A stretch of DNA of 16,074 bases from Spirochaetaceae bacterium (lineage in GTDB: Bacteria > Spirochaetota > Spirochaetia > Treponematales > Breznakiellaceae), in contig JAISLM010000100.1 in NCBI GenBank assembly GCA_031290855.1, positions 1 through 16,074 on the forward strand, written 5' to 3'. The notes under the pieces were generated by a model. The model was not told the origin of the DNA. It worked only from the letters and a program-made list of their open reading frames with translations, and made no database searches. Both the position numbers and the translations under genes were made by a program. Each line of letters starts with the position of its first letter. Positions within the stretch are counted from its first letter, which is position 1. This document shows positions 1 through 10,427 of this stretch, piece by piece.

Positions 1-194
1 AATTGCTCTAAACCATTACCGGATAACGATTTAAGTCGGGATGGGGTCAGACCCCGACGCCCGGTAAGCTCCGTGTTAGCCGCCAGCCCTCATCACTCAT
101 CACTAATTGTTCTAAATCATTACCGGAGAACGATTTAAGTCGGGATGGGGTCAGACCCCGACGCCTTGTAGGCTCCGTGTTAGCCGCCAGCCCC
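1..194. repeat. Two-copy tandem repeat, period 104 bp, with internal hairpins
   Basis: Copy 1 (1-90) and copy 2 (105-194) align at a constant offset of 104 with only scattered mismatches; a 14-bp spacer, CATCACTCATCACT, separates them. Each copy carries GGGGT-CAG-ACCCC (43-55 in copy 1). This overlaps an alternative outer pairing of GTCGGG (35-40) with CCCGAC (53-58), so each unit can fold two ways. No reading frame is evident. It resembles a dispersed intergenic or REP-like repeat. That class is inference, and more copies may lie left of the window. Confidence 0.85.
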
Positions 195-224
195 TCGCCT
201 TACATCCCCCATCCCTCATTATTT

Positions 225-241
225 GGGGCGTAGCCCCTTTT
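225..241 (+). terminator. Short hairpin with T-run, terminator-like on the plus strand
   Basis: GGGGC (225-229), GTA loop, GCCCC (233-237), then TTTT. The T-run suits a plus-strand transcript entering from outside the window. The VWA gene on the minus strand ends 4 nt to the right; in its direction the hairpin is followed by AAATAAT, so termination there would be weak. The stem is only 5 bp, and it could be part of the adjoining repeat family. Confidence 0.4.
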
Positions 242-244
242 GGT

Positions 245-1771
245 TTAATACCACGCACCTTGGCGCGGTAACTGTGGGTTCGGGGTATGTGTTCCCCCGC
301 TGGTACGCAAAGATTTCAAATAGGTATCTTTGATACCCGGGAGCTTGCTCCTGGGTTCTTCATTGATCAGTACCACGTCGAAAACGGACGCAAACTCCGC
401 CAGCGTTACTTCGGGCGTGTGGGATGCGGCGTTGGAACCGGCGCGGGAGAACCACCGGCCAATGTTCGCCCGGCGCCCATCGCCCGCGTAGCCGACGGCG
501 GTCTTCCGCGCCCTTATCCCCTTCGCCGCGCCCAGCCAGGCTGACAGGTCATCCTGAAAATCGCTGATGATGAAGAACGAGGCGTGTTCGTCCAGATACC
601 TCTTGCAGTATTCGATGCCGGAGGCCAGAACCGTGCCGCCTCCGGACGCGAGCTTTTCCAGTTTGTCCAGCGGGGTGTCGGAGCAAAGGCTGTCGGACCA
701 GCAGACGAGACGGCTTTTTTTCCGGTTGAATAAACCCTCGGCCCGGATCACCGAACGCACGATCCGTTTCAGGAACCCGACGGGAACGCTGCCCGATACG
801 TCGAGCAGGATGCAGAGCGCGGCGGGCGACCTATCGACGATACGCCGCCGGCGCGGTATCAAAACGTCGAAACCGAATTTGTTGCGGTTCGCGTTGTAGA
901 ACATATCGGTGAAGAGCCGGCGGCGCTTGTCCGTGATCCCGCGCTCGCGCAGGATGTTTACGAACTGGTCGAAGCCGTCGCACTCGCTTACGGAATGAAG
1001 CGCCGCCGTTCCGCTAAGCTGCGTCGTTCTGCCGCGCCGTACACGGAGTTCGTCGTCCGCCCCGTCCCCGTCAACAAGGGTCTTGCGCGTCTCATACGCC
1101 TCCCTGATCCGCTCCTCCTCCCGCGTCTCGTCGTTGTACGCGCCTATATCGCCCGTTTTTATCCCGCCTCCGTCGGCGCTGCCGATCCTGTCGAGCGAGC
1201 GGCGCATGTCGGCGCACAGAAGAAGCATATACGTGAGCCAGTCCATGCCCGCCGGCCACTCGTTTTCGGGGTACGAAAGGTATTCCTGCCTTCGCGGGCT
1301 GTTTTTGGTGTTTTCCTCCAGCAGGGCGCGGACGGCGGGCCAGTCGTTCCTGAAGAGTTTGCTGTTTACCTCCATCGCCTGCGCGATACCGGCAAAGCGC
1401 CGGTAGATATAAGTCGAGTACAGCCCGATACGCTGGTTTATGTTTTTGTCGTCCGGCAGCCTGAAGAAAACGACCGGCATATTCGCACGAAACAGCGCGT
1501 CGAACTGCCGCCTCTGCGCGAGCGGACGGGTAAAATGGTTGAACAGGATGCGCCCCTTTTCGCGCAGATCGCAGACGGCGCGGAGGTCCTCGTCGATATT
1601 TTCCCGCAGATATATACAGTAGTCGCCCCGCGATGCGCGGTAAGAGAACGACAGCAGCGTCCCGTCCCGCCCGCGGTCGGCGACATACGACAGCGATATG
1701 TTGAGATGCCCGAAAAGCGCGTCCATTTCGCTTCGCCCCGCGTCCACCCGCCCCCTGTCAAGTCCGATCAT
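245..1771 (-). CDS. VWA-like domain protein (DUF2201-type) with intact MIDAS motif
   Basis: A 508-residue soluble protein with no signal peptide or membrane segment. The C-terminal half is a von Willebrand A-like fold. The MIDAS metal site is D324-x-S326-x-S328 in LLDVSGS, with T380 in GGGT and D404 in IISDFQDD as further ligands. The N-terminal part (about 15-200) resembles the predicted metallopeptidase region of DUF2201 proteins, but I see no HExxH, only a lone His in ILFNHF (75-80). Residues ~205-255 are charged and low complexity, probably a linker. The ATG has a good Shine-Dalgarno (minus AGGAG, 5 nt spacing). Relatives usually work with a MoxR-type AAA+ ATPase, which is absent here; the upstream 1.4 kb is decayed. 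Residues after ~470 are encoded by palindromic DNA and may not be native. The family call is firm at VWA level and the function is unknown. Confidence 0.8.
   Translation of the reverse strand: MIGLDRGRVDAGRSEMDALFGHLNISLSYVADRGRDGTLLSFSYRASRGDYCIYLRENIDEDLRAVCDLREKGRILFNHFTRPLAQRRQFDALFRANMPVVFFRLPDDKNINQRIGLYSTYIYRRFAGIAQAMEVNSKLFRNDWPAVRALLEENTKNSPRRQEYLSYPENEWPAGMDWLTYMLLLCADMRRSLDRIGSADGGGIKTGDIGAYNDETREEERIREAYETRKTLVDGDGADDELRVRRGRTTQLSGTAALHSVSECDGFDQFVNILRERGITDKRRRLFTDMFYNANRNKFGFDVLIPRRRRIVDRSPAALCILLDVSGSVPVGFLKRIVRSVIRAEGLFNRKKSRLVCWSDSLCSDTPLDKLEKLASGGGTVLASGIEYCKRYLDEHASFFIISDFQDDLSAWLGAAKGIRARKTAVGYAGDGRRANIGRWFSRAGSNAASHTPEVTLAEFASVFDVVLINEEPRSKLPGIKDTYLKSLRTSGGTHTPNPQLPRQGAWY
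323..356. repeat. Overlapping palindromes inside the 3' end of the VWA gene
   Basis: GGTATC-TTT-GATACC (323-337) is a perfect 6-bp inverted repeat. It overlaps ACCCGGGAGC-TT-GCTCCTGGGT (335-356), a 10-bp inverted repeat with one mismatch that would be a G-U pair on one strand. A further GGGG...CCCC pair lies at about 284-299. Such dense dyads are unusual in coding DNA and suggest that a small repeat element supplies the last codons of the gene. Confidence 0.6.
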
Positions 1772-1875
1772 CCGCTCTCCTAATAAGTAATGTGTAGTTA
1801 ATAATGAAAGAAAAAGAATGAGGGATGGAAGAGGGCTTTCTCAATTCACATCCCATCTCCCGGCCTTCCTCATTG
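1772..1875. other. Intergenic leader, partly AT-rich, upstream of the VWA gene
   Basis: This holds the VWA Shine-Dalgarno (1775-1781 region, minus strand) and a low-complexity A/T-rich run at about 1780-1820. AATGAGGGATGG (1817-1828) recurs inverted at 209-220 on the other side of the gene. A TTGAGA box occurs on the minus strand, but no convincing -10 is spaced to it, so I do not call a promoter. Confidence 0.4.
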
Positions 1876-2217
1876 TCAAGTCCTGAAATGGGTTGACAGA
1901 TATTTACGCGGCCCTGCGGCGCGTATTTTCAGGCGTTTCATTTTAAGGGACAGATGGGACCGCCTCGTGCCGTACAGGAACGCCGCCTCGTCAACCGCTA
2001 CAAACGCCTGCCTCTTGCTCTTAAACGGGCAGCCAAACCCGTATTCCTGTTTCACTATCCCGTCCAGCCTTTACGCATGGGTGTTTTCGTAACAGTACGG
2101 CTCCTCATGTCGGCTTACCGGAAGTCTGCGGGATGTGAGCTTTTCAACACACCTATGCGAACAATGCTGGCCGCCGCAGTCTGAATGGCGGCGGGGAACG
2201 CTCCCGCGGACAGACCC
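1876..2217 (-). pseudogene. Decayed ORF with Cys/His-rich start, broken by one stop
   Basis: Read on the minus strand, this frame is open for ~113 codons from just after a TAG at 2218-2220 to the TGA at 1876-1878, except for one TAA at 2071-2073. Its text looks protein-like: an early Cys/His cluster (CGGQHCSHRC, encoded near 2150-2178), then HEEPYCYE, and after the stop KQEYGFGCPF and a basic tail (MKRLKIR, STHFRT). I do not recognise the family. The Cys/His spacing could bind zinc. No good start codon or Shine-Dalgarno stands out. The reading rests on coherence of the frame and the single nonsense codon, so a chance open frame in GC-rich DNA is possible. Confidence 0.4.
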
Positions 2218-2254
2218 CTATTATTTAGAGGCTAACTCCATCCCTTTGACCGGA

Positions 2255-2803
2255 TTATGAAACACGGCTCAGGCTGTGCCGGGGGTTCGTCGTCTTAGGT
2301 GTGCCGGTCGTCCTTATCATAATCGTGGTGATGCTCCTCTTATACAGTCACTTTACGTCGAATACCGTTCCGGGGCGCTGCCTTTACGCGCTCGGCGGTA
2401 GCGAAAAGGCGGCCAAGATGAGCGGCGGGGGAACACGAACAGGATACTTTTCTTTGCCTGCGCCAACGTGGGTTGCCTGTCCGGCGTGGCCGCGCGGATG
2501 TGCGTTGTCCGCTTCAATTACGCGATGCCGTCCGCCGGTACCGACTACGCGCTTGACGCGATCTTCATGGGTGTGCTGAACAACGGCATGTCGATAACAG
2601 GCATAGATTCAAACTGGCAACACGCCGTAAAAGGGCTGGTGCTGCTTGCCTCCGTAGTCTTCGCCGCCGTATCCAAAAACCGCGCAAGCGGGTTTAGGGT
2701 ATTTTCCGGACAAAGCCTCAGAGGGGAGGGAAAAAAGACGCTGAAGCCGCTACGCGGAAACTCACCTGGCCCCCGCCGTGCAAGCGCGCGGCGTTTGCTT
2801 TAG
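2255..2803 (+). pseudogene. Remnant of a sugar ABC transporter permease (XylH/RbsC family)
   Basis: Two frames together rebuild the C-terminal third of a BPD_transp_2 permease. The first (to ~2425) has a hydrophobic helix (VVLIIIVVMLLLY) followed by RCLYALGGSEKAAKMSG, the cytoplasmic motif of RbsC/XylH proteins. A frameshift at ~2425-2432 moves the reading to the second frame, with NTNRILFF, CANVGCLSGVAA, NYAMPSAGTDYALDAI and then FMGVLNNGMSITG and HAVKGLVLLASVV. Between DAI and FMGVLNNG about 20-25 residues of the usual glycine-rich loop are missing, so there is also a deletion. The MGVLNNGMS wording is typical of xylose/multiple-sugar permeases rather than ribose ones. Nothing N-terminal, no ATPase and no binding protein remain. 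After ~2690 the frame no longer resembles the family. Confidence 0.8.
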
Positions 2804-2818
2804 GGGCGCTGATCGCCG

Positions 2819-3092
2819 ATGCCAAGCTTAACGCCCGCTTCCGTACCCTATCGCAGGGACGATTCCACAGTTTTCATTGACGGGACGCAGGCCGCCTGGG
2901 ACAATTCCATCACGATCATCCCCGGCGGCGGTGACGCCGCGACCCGTCAGACCTTTAGCGTTATCGTAGTAAGTACGGCGTCCCCACAGCCGTGTACCCG
3001 GCTTTACCGGCGCTTATACATTTGTGGAATCCAAGTCACCGGGAAACTATGCTCCCGGGGACGAAGAGAGCGGCACGAATACCGGGCAGTAA
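2819..3092 (+). pseudogene. Frameshifted remnant, possibly of an exported protein
   Basis: One frame gives VFIDGTQAAWDNSITIIPGG and then TFSVIVVS, with a beta-rich, extracellular-looking composition. At about 2965-3000 the plausible text moves to another frame, reading FTGAYTFVESKSPGNYAPGD and ending at a TAA (3090-3092). I recognise no family. The frame that starts at ATG 2819 continues to 3136, but its last ~45 residues are basic and unlike the start. The adjoining permease remnant makes decay plausible. Chance open frames are the main alternative. Confidence 0.3.
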
Positions 3093-3230
3093 GACAAACC
3101 TGGGTCAGGCAAATAGCGATTAGGAAATGCGTATAGCGTGGATGTTCGTCCCCCCGGAGCGGAGTGGCGGCGGCCTTCTCGTACCCGCCGCCACGTTCAC
3201 TTTGGATGCCTTCTGGGGCCGCCGGCGGCC
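3093..3230. other. Non-coding tail between remnants and nifJ, with strong hairpins
   Basis: No reading frame is supported here. GTGGCGGCGG (3164-3173) and CCGCCGCCAC (3185-3194) form a perfect 10-bp stem with an 11-nt loop. A second dyad, GGGCCGCC-GGCGGCCC (3216-3231), touches the nifJ stop codon. Neither is followed by a T-run in the nifJ direction. Confidence 0.5.
3164..3194 (-). terminator. GC hairpin downstream of nifJ, without a T-tract
   Basis: A perfect 10-bp GC-rich stem lies about 35 nt beyond the nifJ stop. It is the best candidate for the 3' end of that message. Lacking a U-tract, it may instead protect the 3' end or mark a Rho-dependent end. Confidence 0.4.
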
Positions 3231-6791
<3,561 letters not shown>

Positions 6792-6831
6792 TATTATTCC
6801 TCGATAATTAAAATGAAGTGGGTTTTATTTC

Positions 6832-6860
6832 ATTGTAAGGATAATAATCTCCAAGGTCAA
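6832..6860 (-). promoter_or_regulatory. Sigma-70-type promoter for nifJ
   Basis: On the minus strand, TTGACC (plus 6855-6860) and TACAAT (plus 6832-6837) are separated by exactly 17 nt. Each differs from consensus at one base. The expected start near 6825 gives a leader of ~34 nt before the nifJ ATG. Confidence 0.7.
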
Positions 6861-6911
6861 TAAACAGTAGCGCTGGACAAAAGTTCCGAGCGCGTGTACC
6901 CTCAAAAAAGC

Positions 6912-8069
6912 ATGAAACTTGCGACATTGCTGATACATAACGGCCACGAGACGGACGGCGCGACGGGGGCGCTGGGGACGCCGGTCTATCAGACTTCGAC
7001 ATTTGACCGCGGCCCCGATTTCAGGGGGGACGGAACGGCGCCCGCCGGACGGCTGGAGTACGACTACGCCCGTTCCGGCAACCCCACCCGGAAGGCGCTG
7101 GAGGATGCGGTCGCGCTTCTGGAAGGGGGGGATGGCGGCTACGCTTTTTCAAGCGGGGTTGCGGCGATAGCGTCGGTGCTGGGCATCTTTCAGGCGGGCG
7201 ACCATGTGATCACGGCGGAGGACATTTACGGCGGCTCTTACCGGCTGCTCAACACCTGGTTCAAGCGCTGGGCTCTGCAGCATACCGCGCTTGGTCGGGT
7301 AAGCCCGGAGACCGTCCGCGCCGCGATAAGGCCGGAGACGAAGGCGCTCTTTATCGAAACTCCGTCCAACCCGCTTTTGAAGATAACGGACATACGCGCT
7401 TCCTGTGCGGCGGCGCGGGAGGCAGGGCTGATCACGATAGTTGACAACACGTTCATGACGCCGCTGCTGCAGCGCCCGCTGGAAGCCGGCGCGGACATCG
7501 TTGTCCATTCGGCGACAAAGTTTTTGGGCGGCCACAGCGACGTGCTGGCCGGTATCGCGGTAACGAAAACCCGCGAGTTGGGAAAGCGCGTCTATGCCGT
7601 TCAGAATACTTTCGGCGCGGTGCTGGGCCCCTGGGACAGTTTCCTTGTGGCGCGGGGGATCAAGACGCTGAAGGTGAGGGTCGAGACCCAGCAGGCTACG
7701 GCGTCCCGCCTTGCCGACGCGCTTTCGCGGCACAGGAATGTCGAGACGGTCTACTATCCGGGCCTTCCGGGGCATACGGGGGCGGAATTGCACGCGGCGC
7801 AGGCGGAGGGGCCGGGCGCGGTGCTGTCGTTCAAGACGCGGACCACGGAGCAGGCTTTCGCCTTCCTGGGGCGGACGCGGCTGGCCGCGCCGGCCGTTAG
7901 TCTGGGCGGCGTGGAAACGATAGCTTCGTACCCGGTGCGGATGAGCCACGCCGCGATACCTCCCGCCGAGAGGGACAGGCTCGGCATAAGCGGGACGCTG
8001 ATACGGATTTCGGCGGGACTGGAGGACGCGGACGATCTGATCGAGGATTTCTACGCGGCCCTCTCATAA
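6912..8069 (+). CDS. metC: Cystathionine beta-lyase, PLP-dependent
   Basis: A Cys/Met-metabolism PLP enzyme of 385 residues, expected to cleave cystathionine to homocysteine, pyruvate and ammonia. Key residues are YARSGNPTR (52-60, phosphate/PLP contacts from the neighbouring subunit), D178 in VDNT (pyridine nitrogen) and the Schiff-base K203 in HSATKFLGGHSD. The text follows Bacillus subtilis MetC closely from memory: DGATGA near the N-terminus, EDIYGGSYR, NTFMTPLLQRPL, NTFGAVLG and the C-terminal MSHAAIP. A GTG at 6894 would add six residues. I prefer the ATG at 6912 because the protein then starts MKLATLLIHNG like its relatives, though neither start has a good Shine-Dalgarno. It is followed after 18 nt by metI, evidently in the same operon. 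Cystathionine gamma-lyase activity cannot be excluded from sequence alone. Confidence 0.88.
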   Translation: MKLATLLIHNGHETDGATGALGTPVYQTSTFDRGPDFRGDGTAPAGRLEYDYARSGNPTRKALEDAVALLEGGDGGYAFSSGVAAIASVLGIFQAGDHVITAEDIYGGSYRLLNTWFKRWALQHTALGRVSPETVRAAIRPETKALFIETPSNPLLKITDIRASCAAAREAGLITIVDNTFMTPLLQRPLEAGADIVVHSATKFLGGHSDVLAGIAVTKTRELGKRVYAVQNTFGAVLGPWDSFLVARGIKTLKVRVETQQATASRLADALSRHRNVETVYYPGLPGHTGAELHAAQAEGPGAVLSFKTRTTEQAFAFLGRTRLAAPAVSLGGVETIASYPVRMSHAAIPPAERDRLGISGTLIRISAGLEDADDLIEDFYAALS

Positions 8070-8087
8070 GTTCAAAATGAGGAAAAC

Positions 8088-9236
8088 ATGAAACAGGAAA
8101 CTATACTTTTACACGGGGGCGCTTCCTTCGATCCGATTACCGGCGCGGTCAGCACACCGATCTACCAGAGCGCCACGTTCAGGCATCCGGCGCTGGGGGA
8201 GTCGACCGGCTACGACTATTCGCGCGCCCTGAACCCGACGCGCTCCGTGCTGGAGAAGCGGCTCGCGCTGGCGGAACACGGCGGCTACTGCCTTGCGTTT
8301 TCCAGCGGCATGGGGGCCATATCCGCCCTCGTCAAGCTGTTCCAGCCGGGCGACAACATGATCGTTTCCGCCGATCTGTACGGCGGCACGTACCGGCTCT
8401 TCAGCGCCTACTACGCGAAGTACGGTTTTTCGTTCTCGTGGGTCGATACGAGCGATTTTGAGCAGGTGGAAAAGAACTATTCCCCGCGGACGAAGGCCCT
8501 TTTCATCGAAACGCCGTCCAACCCGATGATGAAGGTGACGGATATACGCCGTTGTGCCGACTTCATCCACGGGAAGGGCGGTTATCTGATAGTCGACAAC
8601 ACCTTCCTCACGCCCTGGTACCAGAATCCGCTTGATTTTGGCGCGGATTTTGTGATTCACAGCGGAACAAAGTACCTTGCCGGACACCATGACGCGCTTT
8701 CGGGCTTCATTGTCCATTCCTCGGACGAGGCGGAACCGCGTCTGCGGGACGCCCAGATGAGCGAAGGGGCGGCCCTGGCGCCGTTTGACGGGTGGCTTAC
8801 GCTGAGGGGCCTTAAGACGCTTGCCCTGCGGATGGACAAGGCGACCGCCAACGCGGAAGTGGCAGCGTTCTGGCTCCGCCGGCATCCCGCCGTCGAAAAG
8901 GTTTTTTGGATAGGCTTTGCCGATCACCCCGGGTACGCGCTTTCGCAAAGACAGTCACGCGGGGCGGGCGGGATGATCTCCTTTTACATGAAAGACGCGG
9001 CCCATATTCCGCACATATTGAAGAAGGTTTCACTCGTGATGTTTGCGGAGAGTCTGGGCGGCACGGACAGCCTTATCACGTACCCCGTCGTCCAGACGCA
9101 CGGCGCGATACCGGAGGCGATGCGCCTTGCCGCCGGCGTAAACGACAGGCTGCTCCGCCTTTCCGTGGGCATAGAAGACCCCGACGACCTCGTCGCCGAC
9201 CTGGACCAGGCCTTCGCTGGCTTCCGCCCGGCTTAG
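8088..9236 (+). CDS. metI: Cystathionine gamma-synthase / O-acetylhomoserine (thiol)-lyase, MetI-type
   Basis: A second PLP enzyme of the same fold, 382 residues. It joins an activated homoserine to cysteine (cystathionine) or to sulfide (homocysteine). Seen are YDYSRALNPTR (42-52), SADLYGGTYRLF, D170 in VDNT, and the PLP lysine K195 in HSGTKYLAGHHD. The C-terminal AESLGG...ITYPVVQTHGAIP and LLRLSVGIEDPDDL match the B. subtilis MetI type better than the neighbouring MetC. The ATG has TGAGGA ~5 nt upstream. In B. subtilis the pair runs metI-metC; here the order is reversed, with the beta-lyase first. A rho-independent terminator follows at 9290-9313. Preference between succinyl- and acetyl-homoserine cannot be read from the sequence. 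Confidence 0.87.
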   Translation: MKQETILLHGGASFDPITGAVSTPIYQSATFRHPALGESTGYDYSRALNPTRSVLEKRLALAEHGGYCLAFSSGMGAISALVKLFQPGDNMIVSADLYGGTYRLFSAYYAKYGFSFSWVDTSDFEQVEKNYSPRTKALFIETPSNPMMKVTDIRRCADFIHGKGGYLIVDNTFLTPWYQNPLDFGADFVIHSGTKYLAGHHDALSGFIVHSSDEAEPRLRDAQMSEGAALAPFDGWLTLRGLKTLALRMDKATANAEVAAFWLRRHPAVEKVFWIGFADHPGYALSQRQSRGAGGMISFYMKDAAHIPHILKKVSLVMFAESLGGTDSLITYPVVQTHGAIPEAMRLAAGVNDRLLRLSVGIEDPDDLVADLDQAFAGFRPA

Positions 9237-9289
9237 GCGACCGCCCTCACGTAATTCGATCGCCCCCTTCACGCTGAACGCAATGGAGG

Positions 9290-9313
9290 AAGCCCGCTGG
9301 CGGCTTGTTTTTT
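9290..9313 (+). terminator. Rho-independent terminator after metC-metI
   Basis: AAGCCCGC (9290-9297) pairs with GCGGCTT (9300-9306) with one bulged C and a very tight loop; after one G come six T (9308-9313). It lies ~55 nt past the metI stop and before pta. Confidence 0.7.
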
Positions 9314-9333
9314 GATGCGGCAGGTATTATGAT
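9305..9333 (+). promoter_or_regulatory. Possible promoter for pta
   Basis: TTGTTT (9305-9310) and TATGAT (9328-9333) are 17 nt apart. The -10 is one base off consensus and the -35 keeps only TTG. The -35 box overlaps the T-run of the preceding terminator. The adjacent TATTAT and GATAAT offer alternative -10 boxes. Confidence 0.35.
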
Positions 9334-9392
9334 AATTTAGCCGTCCATAAACAGGCGGGTAAAGGGAGGGAAAAATCATTTTGGGGGATAGT

Positions 9393-10427
9393 ATGGATTT
9401 TGTTCAAAAGATGAAGGAAAAGGCGCTTAAGCTGCAAAAGAAGCTGGTTTTGGCGGAAGGGCACGAGCCGCGCACGGTTAAAGCCGCCCGCCTTTTGGTT
9501 GACGGCAAACTGGCGTCGGAGGTTACGCTGGTAGGCGCGAAGGACGCGATAGAAGGCGTCGCGAAAAAGGAAAGCGTAAAGCTGGACGGCATAAAGATAG
9601 TCGATCCCGCCTCCTCGCCGGAACTTGGCAAATACGCGAAAGCCTACTACGACATACTTCACGCGAAAGAGGAAGCGAACAGGGCTAAGGGCAAACCCGT
9701 CGACAAACCTGTCACGGAAGAAAAGGCCAAGGCCGAGATACAGCACTTTCTGCGCTGGGGCGCGATGATGGTCAGGCTTGGGGACGCGGACGCGATGGTT
9801 GCCGGAGCGGAAAGCTCCACCGCCGACGTGCTGCGGGCCGGCCTTGCGATAATCGGCACACAGAAAGGATCTAAAACGGCGTCTTCGTGTTTTGTGATGA
9901 CGGTGCCGGACAAAAGCTGGGGGGCGGAAGGCGGCCTGATCTTCTCGGACTGCGCCGTGCTGCCCGACCCGACCGCGGAGCAGTTATCGGACATCGCGGA
10001 AAGCGCCGCCCAGTCCTGCCGCGAATTCCTTGACGCGGAGCCGGTTGTAGCGTTGATGTCGTTCTCGACGAAAGGGTCGGCATCGCACGCCAACGTTACG
10101 AAAGTACAGCAGGCCACGGAGATACTGAAAGGCAAGAAGCCTGACTTCGTGTTTGACGGCGAGCTACAGGCGGACGCGGCGCTCGTGCCGTCCGTAACGG
10201 ACAAAAAAGCTCCCGGCAGCCCGGTACGCGGCAAGGTGAACACGCTCGTATTCCCCGACCTTGGCGCGGGAAACATAGGCTACAAGCTCGTGCAGAGGCT
10301 CGGCAAGGCCGACGCCTTCGGCCCCTTCCTGCAAGGCTTTGCCAAACCGATAAGCGATCTTTCGCGCGGTTGCTCAGTCGATGACATCGTAGTAACCGCC
10401 GCCGTCACGCTGGCAAGGTGCAAATGA
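9393..10427 (+). CDS. pta: Phosphate acetyltransferase
   Basis: Converts acetyl-CoA and phosphate to acetyl phosphate and CoA, the step before acetate kinase. The 344-residue length is that of the short, single-domain Pta without a DRTGG or N-terminal regulatory domain. Family text includes LAEGHEPRT near the N-terminus, DADAMVAGAESSTADVLRAG, GLIFSDCAVLPDPTAEQL, FDGELQADAALVPSV, PDLGAGNIGYKLVQRL and the active-site KPISDLSRGCSVDDI with the conserved Ser-Arg pair. The ATG at 9393 is preferred over the in-frame TTG at 9381 because GGGGG sits 5 nt before it. The stop overlaps the start of the next gene, so the two are probably coupled. No acetate kinase gene is in the window. It complements nifJ. 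Confidence 0.95.
   Translation: MDFVQKMKEKALKLQKKLVLAEGHEPRTVKAARLLVDGKLASEVTLVGAKDAIEGVAKKESVKLDGIKIVDPASSPELGKYAKAYYDILHAKEEANRAKGKPVDKPVTEEKAKAEIQHFLRWGAMMVRLGDADAMVAGAESSTADVLRAGLAIIGTQKGSKTASSCFVMTVPDKSWGAEGGLIFSDCAVLPDPTAEQLSDIAESAAQSCREFLDAEPVVALMSFSTKGSASHANVTKVQQATEILKGKKPDFVFDGELQADAALVPSVTDKKAPGSPVRGKVNTLVFPDLGAGNIGYKLVQRLGKADAFGPFLQGFAKPISDLSRGCSVDDIVVTAAVTLARCK

Noticed and set aside
1..194. CRISPR array
   Set aside because: Only two long copies at 104-nt period with a 14-nt spacer; repeat length and spacing do not fit.
995..1783. 262-codon open frame on the plus strand
   Set aside because: It is antisense to the VWA gene, Arg/Pro-rich and without family motifs; the minus frame has the MIDAS motif and a good ribosome site.
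1954..2184. 76-codon plus-strand frame in the decayed region
   Set aside because: Opposite to a more coherent minus-strand remnant, and no ribosome site or motif supports it.
6792..6911. SAM riboswitch or T-box upstream of metC
   Set aside because: The region is ~120 nt, shared with the nifJ leader, and shows none of the conserved helices or a terminator.
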